Positions 17,416-27,255 of a stretch of DNA of 64,000 nucleotides are shown here, piece by piece. Source of the stretch: Prevotella sp. khp7 (GTDB taxonomy: Bacteria > Bacteroidota > Bacteroidia > Bacteroidales > Bacteroidaceae); assembly GCF_900109055.1 (NCBI RefSeq), contig NZ_FOIV01000002.1, positions 789,414-853,413 on the forward strand. Direction: 5' to 3'. Below the pieces are notes generated by a model that worked only from the letters and a program-made list of their open reading frames with translations, made no database searches and had not been told where the DNA came from. Numbering within the stretch: position 1 is the stretch's first letter; every line of letters begins with the position of its first letter. Made by a program: the position numbers and the translations under genes.

Positions 17416-20400
17416 ATGAAACAAAACAAATTATCAATGATCGGCATGCGGCTGTTATTGTTTTGCTGCATGTGGCTACTGTCTGAGACATGTGTCTGGG
17501 CACAAAGTACCATTACTGTCAAGGGAATGGTGTTAGATGCTGTTACATGTGAACCTATGGTTGGTGTGAGTGTGGTAGAACAAGGTACTTCGAATGGTGT
17601 AGTTACCGATCTCGAAGGACACTTTACGCTTAACTATGTAAAGCCTGAAGCTATGATACGTTTTTCGTATGTAGGTTATATGGAAAAAATATTATCTTTG
17701 GATAAGGCTAATGGTACTATTATGATGCGTGAGGATGACAAAACACTAAGCGAGGTAGTTGTCGTGGGTTTTGGAATACAGAAGAAAGTGAATTTGACAG
17801 GTTCTGTGGCCACAGCTTCTGCGAAAGACATCGAGACTCATCCCGTTAGTAGTGCTGTGCTAGCTTTGCAGGGTGTTGTGCCTGGACTGAATATCATGAA
17901 TGCAGGTCATGGTGGTGAGTTGAATGCAACCAAGACCATAAATATCCGTGGTAATGGCTCTGTTGGTAAGGATGCCAACGGTAACGATTATGCTAGTGGC
18001 TCGCCACTGATTCTTATCGATGGTATGGAGGGGGACCTAAACACCATCAATCCACAGGATATTGAGAATATTTCTGTATTGAAGGATGCTGCCGCATCGA
18101 GTATTTATGGATCGAGAGCACCTTTTGGCGTCATTCTTGTCACAACCAAAAGTGGAAAAAGTGGACGAGCTGTCATCAATTACAACAATAGTTTTCGCTT
18201 TAATACGCCAGTAAAGATGCCTGAGATGATGAATTCATGGGAGTGGATTAACTATTTTGATCAGGCCCAGTTTAACAAAAACAGTCAGCATTTATATATT
18301 GGTAGTGCCAAACTGCCCGATCTGGCTGAGCGTATTTATGAGACCTGTTATGGTAACCCCGCAGAACCAAACACACAGGTTATTGCCGATACCAATGGAA
18401 AATGGCTGTACGATTATCCTTGGGGAAATGTTGACTGGCTACAAGAATACTATAAGAAATGGTCTGGAGCTCAGGAACACAATGTAAGTGTGAGTGGCGG
18501 AAACGATAATATGAGTTATTATGTAAGTGGCAATTTCTTGGGACAGACTGGTTTTATGCGTTATGGTACAGACAGCAATGAACGCTATAACCTGACAGGT
18601 AAAATATCTGCTCAGTTAACAAAGGCTTTGAAGTTGGATTATTCAAGTCGCTACACACGTGTACACTATAGCCGTGCCCAACGTATGAATAATGATTTCT
18701 ACAATAATATGCTTCGCCGTACACGTCCGAATCGTCCGAAGTATGATCCTAATGGTTATTTGATGTCGGATATCAACTATATCAATGCATTGGAAAATGG
18801 TGGACGTTCTATTGATACCAATGAGAGTTTGTCACAACAGCTTAAGTTGACATTGAATCTGATGAAGGACTGGGATGTGACAGCAGAATTGAATGTAAAG
18901 ACAGATAATAACTGGAACCATACCGACGAAAAACGCGTGTATGCCCATTACGCTAGCGATCCAGATCAGACTTATGTTACCACGATGACTGGTCCCTTGC
19001 AGGATAAGGTGTCAGAATATTCATATAAGTCACAGTATATTAATCCAAACATATATTCTCACTATAACTTCTCGTTGGCTAATCACAATATCGCAGCTAC
19101 TGCAGGTATGCAGATTGAACAGCAACAATATCGTGACCTGAATGCCAACCGAGCTGATATGATATCAACCGTACAGCCTGTACTTAATTTGACAACCAGC
19201 TCAACTGTTTATGGTTTGGGCGGTGCTGTTCAAAAATGGGCCAACGTTGGTTTCTTTGGACGTCTGAACTATGATTTTGATGGGCGTTATCTCTTCGAAG
19301 CTAATCTCCGCTATGATGGTTCTTCACGCTTCCGTCGAGATAACCGTTGGACATGGTCGCCATCATTCTCTTTAGGTTGGAACATTGCTCGCGAGGATTT
19401 TTGGAAACCATTGGAAGATGTAATTAATCTGCTGAAGCTACGTGTATCGTATGGAACATTAGCTAATGCTAATATTTATAATTGGTATCCTACTTATCAG
19501 ACTGTTTCTACAGGTGCCGCCAATGGTGACTGGTATTTGAATGGTGCAAAACCCAATACTGCCAGTGCACCAGCATTAGTGTCGACATCTTTGACATGGG
19601 AGAAGATTAAGAATACCAACATAGGTCTTGACTGGGGGGCTTTCCGTAATCGTCTTACTGGATCGTTTGACTATTTCGTGCGTAAGACCTCCAACATGAT
19701 GGGGCCCGGTATCGAATTGCCAGCCACATTGGGAACAGGTGTGCCAGCTACCAACAATACCGATATGAAGAGTTTCGGTTGGGAATTGCAGATTGGATGG
19801 CGCGATCAGATTAAAGATTTTAACTATGGTGTACGACTGAGTATTAGCGATTCGCAGGCAAAGATTCTGCGTTATGCCAATCCTACGAAGAGCCTAAGTA
19901 AGTATATTGAGGGCGAACTGATTGGTGAAATCTATGGTTATACTACCATTGGCATCGCTAAGACTGACGAGGAAATGCAGGCCCATCTGGCAAATGTAGA
20001 CCAGAGCCCGCTTGGTAATCAGTGGGCAGCAGGCGATATTATGTATGCAGATCTGAATGGGGATGGTAAAATTAATAATGGAAGTAATGCGCTTGATGAT
20101 ATGGGTGATATGAAAAAGATTGGTAACTCTACTCCGCGTTTTATGACAGGCGTAAACATCGATGCAGCATGGAAAGGTATCGACCTGCAGATTTTTTTTC
20201 AGGGAGTATTGAAACGTGATTGGTGGCCTGGTGATACCAACATGACTTTCTGGGGGGTAACAGACGGCGAATGGTGGTCGATGGCTATGAAAGAGCACCT
20301 TGACTATTTCCGTACCTCGGATAATGCCCTTGGTGAGAATCTGAATGCTTATTATCCTCGTCCAGTCTTTAATACAAAGAACAATAAGACGCAGACTCGC

Positions 20401-20658
20401 TATCTACAGAATGCGGCATATATGCGCTTGAAGAACCTTCAGATTGGTTATACTTTCCCTAAGCAAATAGTGAGCAAAATAGGACTTCAGAATCTACGTA
20501 TCTATGTGTCGGGCGAAAATTTGTTCACTTTAACAGGTCTCTCTAATACAATGGATCCAGAGACATGTGGCGCAGGATATCAATCTAATAGCCAAGCTAA
20601 TGGTACGGTCTATCCTCTTTCAAAGACCTATGCATTCGGTTTAAGTGTTAATTTCTAA
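17416..20658 (+). CDS. SusC-like TonB-dependent transporter, PUL 1 second copy
   Basis: 1080 residues. Signal peptide ending VWAQ, CarboxypepD_reg-like domain (about 35-110), TonB-box region EVVVVGFGIQKK, plug with LILIDGMEGD and SVLKDAAASSIYG, then the barrel, ending in a terminal strand FGLSVNF. It lies 25 bases behind the fusion enzyme and 8 bases before its susD. The N-terminal 110 residues track the SusC at 8127 closely while the barrel differs, so this pair may import a different fragment of the same glycan. Same operon as the preceding genes; no separate promoter box seen in the short gap. Confidence 0.93.
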   Translation: MKQNKLSMIGMRLLLFCCMWLLSETCVWAQSTITVKGMVLDAVTCEPMVGVSVVEQGTSNGVVTDLEGHFTLNYVKPEAMIRFSYVGYMEKILSLDKANGTIMMREDDKTLSEVVVVGFGIQKKVNLTGSVATASAKDIETHPVSSAVLALQGVVPGLNIMNAGHGGELNATKTINIRGNGSVGKDANGNDYASGSPLILIDGMEGDLNTINPQDIENISVLKDAAASSIYGSRAPFGVILVTTKSGKSGRAVINYNNSFRFNTPVKMPEMMNSWEWINYFDQAQFNKNSQHLYIGSAKLPDLAERIYETCYGNPAEPNTQVIADTNGKWLYDYPWGNVDWLQEYYKKWSGAQEHNVSVSGGNDNMSYYVSGNFLGQTGFMRYGTDSNERYNLTGKISAQLTKALKLDYSSRYTRVHYSRAQRMNNDFYNNMLRRTRPNRPKYDPNGYLMSDINYINALENGGRSIDTNESLSQQLKLTLNLMKDWDVTAELNVKTDNNWNHTDEKRVYAHYASDPDQTYVTTMTGPLQDKVSEYSYKSQYINPNIYSHYNFSLANHNIAATAGMQIEQQQYRDLNANRADMISTVQPVLNLTTSSTVYGLGGAVQKWANVGFFGRLNYDFDGRYLFEANLRYDGSSRFRRDNRWTWSPSFSLGWNIAREDFWKPLEDVINLLKLRVSYGTLANANIYNWYPTYQTVSTGAANGDWYLNGAKPNTASAPALVSTSLTWEKIKNTNIGLDWGAFRNRLTGSFDYFVRKTSNMMGPGIELPATLGTGVPATNNTDMKSFGWELQIGWRDQIKDFNYGVRLSISDSQAKILRYANPTKSLSKYIEGELIGEIYGYTTIGIAKTDEEMQAHLANVDQSPLGNQWAAGDIMYADLNGDGKINNGSNALDDMGDMKKIGNSTPRFMTGVNIDAAWKGIDLQIFFQGVLKRDWWPGDTNMTFWGVTDGEWWSMAMKEHLDYFRTSDNALGENLNAYYPRPVFNTKNNKTQTRYLQNAAYMRLKNLQIGYTFPKQIVSKIGLQNLRIYVSGENLFTLTGLSNTMDPETCGAGYQSNSQANGTVYPLSKTYAFGLSVNF

Positions 20659-20666
20659 AGAAAGTT

Positions 20667-22673
20667 ATGAAAGTTATGAAAACAATTAGTCGAAATTTAA
20701 TAACTGGCATCCTTATTTTGCTTTCAATGGGTGAACTTGTTTCAAGTTGCAACGATTACCTTGATATCGAACCGCCCTCGTTAGTATCACCCGAGAGTTA
20801 TTTAGTAGATGGAGATCAGTTGGGAGCTTATACCATCCGATACTATTCTGCCAATTTTACTAGTATTAACAATCTCTATGGCGGTGATAATGCCACTGAT
20901 AACTCTACTACACGTAGTTCGAACAACCGTTACCTGAAGGGCGAATGGAAGGTGCCTGCATCAGGTGGAGAGTGGAGCTTCTCAGATATCTATCCTCTCA
21001 ACTACTTTATCAATGATGTTGAGAAGAAATATGCTGAAGGTCAGATATCTGGTAATGATGCGGCTATTCGTCATTATATAGGCGAAGGCTACTTTTTGCG
21101 TGCTTATCAGTATTTTTATCGTCTGCGTAAGCTGGGGGATTTCCCCATCATCAAGACTGTATTGCCAGATAATCTCGACTCTCTTAGTGAGGCCTCAAAA
21201 CGCATGCCTCGTAACGAGGTGGCTCGTTTTATTTTAAATGATCTTGACCATGCTGTCTCGCTGATGAGTAATAATCCCGATGGTGGCAAGGCTCGATTGA
21301 CCAAGAGTGCGGCCCTTGTTCTGAAAGCACGTGTGGCATTATTTGAGGCTTCGTGGGAGAAATATTTTGCTGGAACGGCTTTTGTTCCTAACGGTAACGG
21401 TTGGCCTGGTGCACAGAAAGATTATAATAAGGGGTATCAGTTCCCAAGTGGTTCGGCCAAGGCAGAGGTGAATTTCTTCCTCGATCAGGCCATTGATGCC
21501 TCGCAACAGATTGCCGATAATGTCAAGTTGACACCTAATAGTGGTATTATTCAGGAGAGTGAAGCTGATGTAAATGATTATAACGATATGTTTTCTGTAA
21601 AGGATCCTAGCAAATTTGAAGAGGTGTTTTTCTATCGTCCTTACGATCGCGATTTGGGTAGCTATGTCGATTGGTTCCATCATATCTATTATGGTTATGC
21701 CCGTGGTTATACGCATCAGTTCGAGCAGTCGTTCCTCATGAAAAACGGTTTACCTATCTATGCAGCTGGTAGCGGTTATGCTGGTGATGATCGTATCGGC
21801 GATACCAAGGTGAATCGTGATGATCGCTGGCGCCTGTTTATGAAAGCTCCTGGTGAAAAGAAAACCTATATTAATACCCCAAGTCCTGAGTATTTCTCGG
21901 CAACTCCCAATATTTATTCTGACGATGTGAAGTATTCAAGTGCCACTGGTTATATTATTGGTAAGGGTTTTTCACATGATTTGAAGAATCAAGATCTGGG
22001 TAAGGACGAGACGGCGCCAATCTATTTCCGTGCTGCTGAAGCTTATCTTACCTATATAGAGGCCTACTATATGCGGCATGGACAATTGGATGCCAAGGCT
22101 GCCAACTATTGGAAAGCCTTACGTCGTCGTGCCAATGTTGATGAGGACTTCCAAAAGACTATCGATGCAACCGATATGAACGAGGAAGCAAAGAATGACT
22201 GGGGAGCTTATAGCGCCGGCAAACTGTTGACAGATAAGACACTTTATAACATCCGTCGCGAACGTCGCTGTGAGTTGATTGGCGAAGGATTCCGTTATGA
22301 TGATCTTATTCGTTGGCGTGCTTTGGAGCAGTTGAATGGCTTCCAAATAGAGGGTTGTAAGATATGGGGACCTATGATTGAGGATTATAAGCAGGCTTTT
22401 GGGGTAGACTTTAGTAAACTGCTGGTTTATGGTAAGAGTGCCAAGGAGAATACTATCTCGTCGCCTTCTTTGAGTCTCTACACCCGTCCTTATCAAGTGG
22501 CTGAATCCGGCCTCTATTACAATGGCCTTTTCTGGACAATGGCTCACTATTTGAGTCCAATTGCTATTAATCATTTTCTGATAACCGCTCCTGATGGCGC
22601 TACAATCAGTGATTCGCCAATATATCAGAATCCTGGTTGGCCAACAGAAGCAAATGTAAGTGCAGAAGAGTAA
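20667..22673 (+). CDS. SusD/RagB-like surface lipoprotein, PUL 1 second copy
   Basis: 668 residues, long for the family. Lipobox VSSC followed by NDYLD, the usual SusD opening. SusD signatures include GEGYFLRAYQYFYRLRKLGDFP, NIRRERRCELIGEGFRYDDLIRW and a C-terminal YQNPGW near the end. Two in-frame ATGs (20667 and 20676) are equally possible; both keep the signal peptide. It is the binding partner of the SusC 8 bases upstream. The GH2 fusion gene starts 11 bases after its stop. Confidence 0.92.
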   Translation: MKVMKTISRNLITGILILLSMGELVSSCNDYLDIEPPSLVSPESYLVDGDQLGAYTIRYYSANFTSINNLYGGDNATDNSTTRSSNNRYLKGEWKVPASGGEWSFSDIYPLNYFINDVEKKYAEGQISGNDAAIRHYIGEGYFLRAYQYFYRLRKLGDFPIIKTVLPDNLDSLSEASKRMPRNEVARFILNDLDHAVSLMSNNPDGGKARLTKSAALVLKARVALFEASWEKYFAGTAFVPNGNGWPGAQKDYNKGYQFPSGSAKAEVNFFLDQAIDASQQIADNVKLTPNSGIIQESEADVNDYNDMFSVKDPSKFEEVFFYRPYDRDLGSYVDWFHHIYYGYARGYTHQFEQSFLMKNGLPIYAAGSGYAGDDRIGDTKVNRDDRWRLFMKAPGEKKTYINTPSPEYFSATPNIYSDDVKYSSATGYIIGKGFSHDLKNQDLGKDETAPIYFRAAEAYLTYIEAYYMRHGQLDAKAANYWKALRRRANVDEDFQKTIDATDMNEEAKNDWGAYSAGKLLTDKTLYNIRRERRCELIGEGFRYDDLIRWRALEQLNGFQIEGCKIWGPMIEDYKQAFGVDFSKLLVYGKSAKENTISSPSLSLYTRPYQVAESGLYYNGLFWTMAHYLSPIAINHFLITAPDGATISDSPIYQNPGWPTEANVSAEE

Positions 22674-22684
22674 TAGTTGGTAAA

Positions 22685-25600
22685 ATGTTAGTTAGGTTAT
22701 ATTTGTTATTATTATTTGTTTCATTGATTGGTAAGTCAGATGCACAGCCTGTGATGGGTGATGGGCATCTGACACAGACCATCAATGATGGTTGGACGTT
22801 TGAAGGACAGAGGATAAACCTGCCGCATACATGGAATACCGATGCTTATATAATGAAGGATTATCGTCAGGGGTGTTTTACTTATGAACGTTCTTTCGTG
22901 TGGCATCAGTCTGGTCGTCAGACCTGGCTGAAGTTCGATGCAGCCTTCAAACGTGCTGATGTGTTGGTGAATGGTCAACCCATTGGTCAGCATATCGGCG
23001 GCTATACCGCTTTCGCATTTAACCTAACCCCATATTTACGAGAAGGAAGTAATACCCTGCAAGTAAAAGTGTCGAATACCGATGAGACGATAGCGCCTGT
23101 TTCAGCCGACTTTACTTTCATGGGGGGTATCTATCGCGATGTGTGGTTGATAGAGAAGGCTGTACAGCATTTTGATGTGGTGGATGGAGTGAATGTTACA
23201 GCCAATCTTCATCAGGTCACTGTTGATTGTAGAGTTTCTGTGCCCAATGGTTGCCAAGTGGTCTGCCTATTACAGGATGCCGAAGGGCATGTTATAGCCC
23301 AGGCTTATCGTCGTGCTAGTACGAACACGCGTCTAGTTCTGCCTTTACCCCCAAAACCACATCTCTGGTCGCCAGAATCACCTTATTTATATAAGGTAGT
23401 CACGCTACTGCAAAGCAAGAACGGTAAGATGGAATTCGATTGTCAGCAGCGCTCGGTGGGTGTCCGCTCGTATGCATTCGATGCAGAGAAGGGATTCCTG
23501 TTGAATGGCAAACCTTATAAACTGCATGGGGTGTGTCTCCATCAGGACCAGAAACCGTTTGGCATCGCACTTGACGATGACCAGCATCGGCGTGATTTCC
23601 GACTGATGAAGGAGATGGGTGTGAACTTTGTACGTTTGGCGCATTATCCACAGGATGATGCGTTGCTCGAACTGTGCGATCGCGAGGGTATGTTGGTCTG
23701 GGAAGAAATCCCCGTGGTGGATATTGTGCCTGAAGGCGAGGCTTTTGCAACAAACTGCGAGCGCCAGTTGCGAGAGATGATTCGTCAACATAAAAGTCAT
23801 ACATCTATTATTCTCTGGGGGTATATGAATGAGATTCTACTTCAGACGCAGCGCCGTTATCAGGGGGGACTGCTCGATGCTGCCATCCAACGTACACTCG
23901 CATTGGCCCAAAGGTTGGAACTGGTTGTACACGAGGAAGATAGCAGTCGTGCCAGTGTGATGGCTTTTCATAGTAGTAATGATTATAATAAAGTAGGGTT
24001 GAGTGATATCCCGCAGGTCGTAGGTTGGAACCTCTATCAGGGGTGGTATGGTTCGGATATGACTGATTTCGAACGTTTCCTTGAGCGCCAGCATCGCCAG
24101 CAGCCTACTCATCCCATCATCGTTAGTGAGTATGGGGCTGGAAGCGACCTCCGTTTGCATAACCCGACAAACGCGGTGGCTTTCGATTTCTCAATGGCAT
24201 ATCAACAGCGCTACGTTGAGCATTATCTGCCGGTCATTGAACAGACACCTTATGTGTGTGGAGCGGCTTATTGGAACTTCATTGACTTCGCCTCGGCCAA
24301 TCGTGATGAGTCGATGCCACGAATCAACAACAAGGGCTTAGTTACTAACGCTCGTCAGCCTAAGGATGTGTATTACTATTTTCAAGCTAACTGGATTCAA
24401 TGCCCTGTAGTGCATATTGCTGTCCGTGATTGGTCCGATCGCTGTTCGTTTGAGCGCAAGATGCCCGTCAAGGTATATACTAATCAGCCCACGATAGAAT
24501 TGATACATAATGGGCAGTCGTTAGGTTGGAAAAAGGTGGTTAACTGCCGGGCAGTATTCGATGTGTCATTTTCTGATGGTGTCAACACTTTACGGGCAGT
24601 TACAGAGGCTCATGAGGATGTGGCAACAGTGACATACCGTCAGCCGTCAGCTGAGATTGCTGTAAATGTTGGTAGCAACTGCTATTTCCAGTCAGACGCC
24701 TCCGGACTGACTTGGTTGCCCGACCAACCTTATCGTGAAGGCAGTTGGGGTTATATCGGCGGCAAGACTATACAAACGCAGAAGGAGATACTCCTGACGC
24801 ACGATGGACCGCTCTACCAAACCATGCGCGAGGGTATGCAGGCTTATCGTTTCGATGTGCCTATAGGACGTTATGAGGTTGAACAGTTATCTGTCGATAC
24901 CCGTAAGTCGCAGGCCTCAAGTGCTTATCTGTTGGGACGCCAGGATACCCATAGTGGTGGAATCGCTGTACGTCGCCGTTACTTCGTCGATAATACCGAT
25001 GGACATCTGCTCATAACATTCAAACCCAACGAAAGCTTGTCGGCCATCAAAATCAGAAAACTCTCTCCTGCCATTGTACCACCCAAACAGCGTGTCGAAA
25101 GTAGCTGGCAGTTTGCTCGTCAAGACCAACTGCATAATTGGCAGACAATCCATCTGCCACATTGCTACAATGCGCAGGATGGTGTCGATTCCGACGTGAA
25201 ATACTATCAAGGGACGGGCTGGTATCGCACCACACTGCAGGTAGATAATCCATATCCAAACGGTCATACGCTGTTGGAGTTTGAGGGAGCTGGCCAGAAA
25301 ACAGATGTGTATGTAGATACGGTATTGGTGGGCTCACATATTGGTGGATACGACCGTTGGACGGTCGATCTTACTCGCTTCGGCAATGGGGCATTGCCAT
25401 TGGTGGTTCGTTGTGATAATAGTCGCGATGTGCAGATGATACCATCCAACTTGTCCGACTTCTGTCTCTATGGTGGCCTCTATCGCCCAGTCAATATGTT
25501 GTATATGCCTGAGACGTATATCGATGATGTCCGTATTGATGTCAATGGTAACACGGTCATCATATCTCCTCAGCATTCCCTGCAAGTGGAGTTGTTTTCT

Positions 25601-27220
25601 CCTGATGGCAAGCGTGTTTTCAAGGGCGACAACCACAAGCCTATCGTCATCAGTCATCCTGTGCTGTGGGATGTCGACCATCCCCAGCTCTATACTGCCC
25701 GTATCCGCTATGGCAAGCAACTGATCGAGAAGCGTTTTGGTTTTCGTACATTTGAGTTCAAAACGCACGGGCCGTTTTATCTGAATGGTCGGCGTTTGCT
25801 GCTCAATGGTACGCATCGTCATGAAGATCATGCTGGTGTAGGAGCTGCCATGACCGACGAGCAGATTCGTCGCGAGATGCAGCAGATTAAAGATATGGGA
25901 GCCAATTTTATCCGTTTGGGCCATTACCAACAGCGTGACCTCGTGTTGCAGCTTTGCGATTCGCTGGGCTTGCTGGTGTGGGAGGAAATTCCTTGGTGTC
26001 GTGGCGGCGTAGGTGGCGAACGCTATCAGGCGCAAGCCCGTCGCATGCTGACCAATATGATTACTCAGCACCGGCATCATCCTTCCATAATCCTTTGGGG
26101 ATTGGGCAACGAGAACGACTGGTCTGGCGATTTTTCGGATAAGATCGATACTGTTGGCGTCAGACAGTTGATGACATCGCTGAATACCTTGGCCCACCAA
26201 CTCGACCCGAGTCGCAAGACCACTATCCGACGATGCGATTTCTGTGCCGACATCGTCGATGTCTATTCGCCTTCTATCTGGGCGGGTTGGTACGCCCAAC
26301 GTTTTACCGACTACCGCACCATGGAACAGTCGGCCATCGAGAGTTTCCCTCATTTCCTTCATGCCGAGTGGGGTGGTGACAGCCATGCTGGGCGTCATGC
26401 CGAGAGCGGTTTTGATATCGAGGCGGGAGATAGAAATGGTGACTGGTCGGAGAGCTATATTGTACGCTTGTTCGATTGGCATTTGAAAGAGCAGGCGCAG
26501 ATGGATAGTCTCACGGGTTCTGCCTTTTGGACCTTTAAAGATTTTTGCACCCCTTTGCGTCCCAATAATCCGATTCCTTATGTCAACCAGAAAGGCGTAT
26601 GTCAGCGCGATGGTACGCCCAAAGAAAGCTATTATGTGTTCCAGTCGTATTGGTCGACCAAGCCTATGCTCCATATTTACGGCCACACTTGGCCTATCCG
26701 TTGGGGCAACGAGGGCGAGGCAAAAGAAATTCTAGTCTATTCCAATCAACCCGAGGTGGAATTGTTCGTGAATGGCAAGTCGTGTGGCAAAAAACGGCGT
26801 CGAATCAGTGATTATCCAGCCCAAGGGTTCCATTGGCATGTGCCGCTGGTAGCCGGTGTTAATCATATACGTGCCGTGTCAGCCGAGCTTACTGACGAAA
26901 TCACTTGCACGTATCAGACCGAGAAATGGGGCGCACCAGCACAAATCAAACTGAGTTATGCTAACGGGCTTCTAACGGCACAGATCTGTGATGTTCAAGG
27001 TGTACCATGCTTGGATTCGAAGGACAGGATTGAATTCTCGCTTATTGGCGATGGTTATATCCATCAGAACGAAGGAACATCTACTGGCTCCAGTCGCATT
27101 CAGGCTGCTAATGGCCGTGCCAGCATTCGTGTCGATGTCTCAGGCGAGTGCATGGTCTATGTTCGGACATATCAAACAGTTTTTTTTGATATAATACATG
27201 CTGAATTAAAAATAAATTAG
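22685..27220 (+). CDS. Tandem GH2 fusion: GH2, malectin-like, GH2
   Basis: 1511 residues from the ATG at 22685 (signal peptide LVRLYLLLLFVSLIGKSDAQ); an upstream in-frame ATG lies inside susD and is rejected. The first GH2 unit (about 24-680) has sugar-binding, Ig-like and TIM-barrel parts with acid/base E383 (WGYMNE) and nucleophile E482 (VSEYG). A malectin-like domain (about 680-790, IAVNVGSNCYFQ and WGYIGG) follows. The second GH2 unit (about 800-1330) has acid/base E1143 (GLGNENDW) and nucleophile E1228 (HAEWGGD), then Ig-like or DUF4982-type C-terminal domains. Both active sites look intact. GH2 enzymes are beta-galactosidases, beta-mannosidases or beta-glucuronidases; in this uronate-type PUL a beta-glucuronidase or beta-galactosidase pair is plausible. 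Last gene of the PUL 1 operon. Confidence 0.9.
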   Translation: MLVRLYLLLLFVSLIGKSDAQPVMGDGHLTQTINDGWTFEGQRINLPHTWNTDAYIMKDYRQGCFTYERSFVWHQSGRQTWLKFDAAFKRADVLVNGQPIGQHIGGYTAFAFNLTPYLREGSNTLQVKVSNTDETIAPVSADFTFMGGIYRDVWLIEKAVQHFDVVDGVNVTANLHQVTVDCRVSVPNGCQVVCLLQDAEGHVIAQAYRRASTNTRLVLPLPPKPHLWSPESPYLYKVVTLLQSKNGKMEFDCQQRSVGVRSYAFDAEKGFLLNGKPYKLHGVCLHQDQKPFGIALDDDQHRRDFRLMKEMGVNFVRLAHYPQDDALLELCDREGMLVWEEIPVVDIVPEGEAFATNCERQLREMIRQHKSHTSIILWGYMNEILLQTQRRYQGGLLDAAIQRTLALAQRLELVVHEEDSSRASVMAFHSSNDYNKVGLSDIPQVVGWNLYQGWYGSDMTDFERFLERQHRQQPTHPIIVSEYGAGSDLRLHNPTNAVAFDFSMAYQQRYVEHYLPVIEQTPYVCGAAYWNFIDFASANRDESMPRINNKGLVTNARQPKDVYYYFQANWIQCPVVHIAVRDWSDRCSFERKMPVKVYTNQPTIELIHNGQSLGWKKVVNCRAVFDVSFSDGVNTLRAVTEAHEDVATVTYRQPSAEIAVNVGSNCYFQSDASGLTWLPDQPYREGSWGYIGGKTIQTQKEILLTHDGPLYQTMREGMQAYRFDVPIGRYEVEQLSVDTRKSQASSAYLLGRQDTHSGGIAVRRRYFVDNTDGHLLITFKPNESLSAIKIRKLSPAIVPPKQRVESSWQFARQDQLHNWQTIHLPHCYNAQDGVDSDVKYYQGTGWYRTTLQVDNPYPNGHTLLEFEGAGQKTDVYVDTVLVGSHIGGYDRWTVDLTRFGNGALPLVVRCDNSRDVQMIPSNLSDFCLYGGLYRPVNMLYMPETYIDDVRIDVNGNTVIISPQHSLQVELFSPDGKRVFKGDNHKPIVISHPVLWDVDHPQLYTARIRYGKQLIEKRFGFRTFEFKTHGPFYLNGRRLLLNGTHRHEDHAGVGAAMTDEQIRREMQQIKDMGANFIRLGHYQQRDLVLQLCDSLGLLVWEEIPWCRGGVGGERYQAQARRMLTNMITQHRHHPSIILWGLGNENDWSGDFSDKIDTVGVRQLMTSLNTLAHQLDPSRKTTIRRCDFCADIVDVYSPSIWAGWYAQRFTDYRTMEQSAIESFPHFLHAEWGGDSHAGRHAESGFDIEAGDRNGDWSESYIVRLFDWHLKEQAQMDSLTGSAFWTFKDFCTPLRPNNPIPYVNQKGVCQRDGTPKESYYVFQSYWSTKPMLHIYGHTWPIRWGNEGEAKEILVYSNQPEVELFVNGKSCGKKRRRISDYPAQGFHWHVPLVAGVNHIRAVSAELTDEITCTYQTEKWGAPAQIKLSYANGLLTAQICDVQGVPCLDSKDRIEFSLIGDGYIHQNEGTSTGSSRIQAANGRASIRVDVSGECMVYVRTYQTVFFDIIHAELKIN

Positions 27221-27228
27221 TAAGTTTG
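27221..27228 (+). promoter_or_regulatory. -7 promoter box of the PUL 2 regulator
   Basis: TAAGTTTG begins on the base after the GH2 stop codon and 28 bases before the regulator ATG. No convincing -33 TTG is present. It makes the regulator a separate unit from PUL 1, although read-through is possible since no terminator hairpin is visible. Confidence 0.5.
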
Positions 27229-27255
27229 CATTCGAAAATTAAATGACCGACTAAA

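Noticed and set aside
25334..26686. A 450-codon open frame on the minus strand inside the GH2 fusion gene
   Set aside because: It lies opposite a clear GH2 catalytic region, has no recognisable domain, signal or promoter, and its residue mix reflects reverse-strand codons of the GH2 gene.
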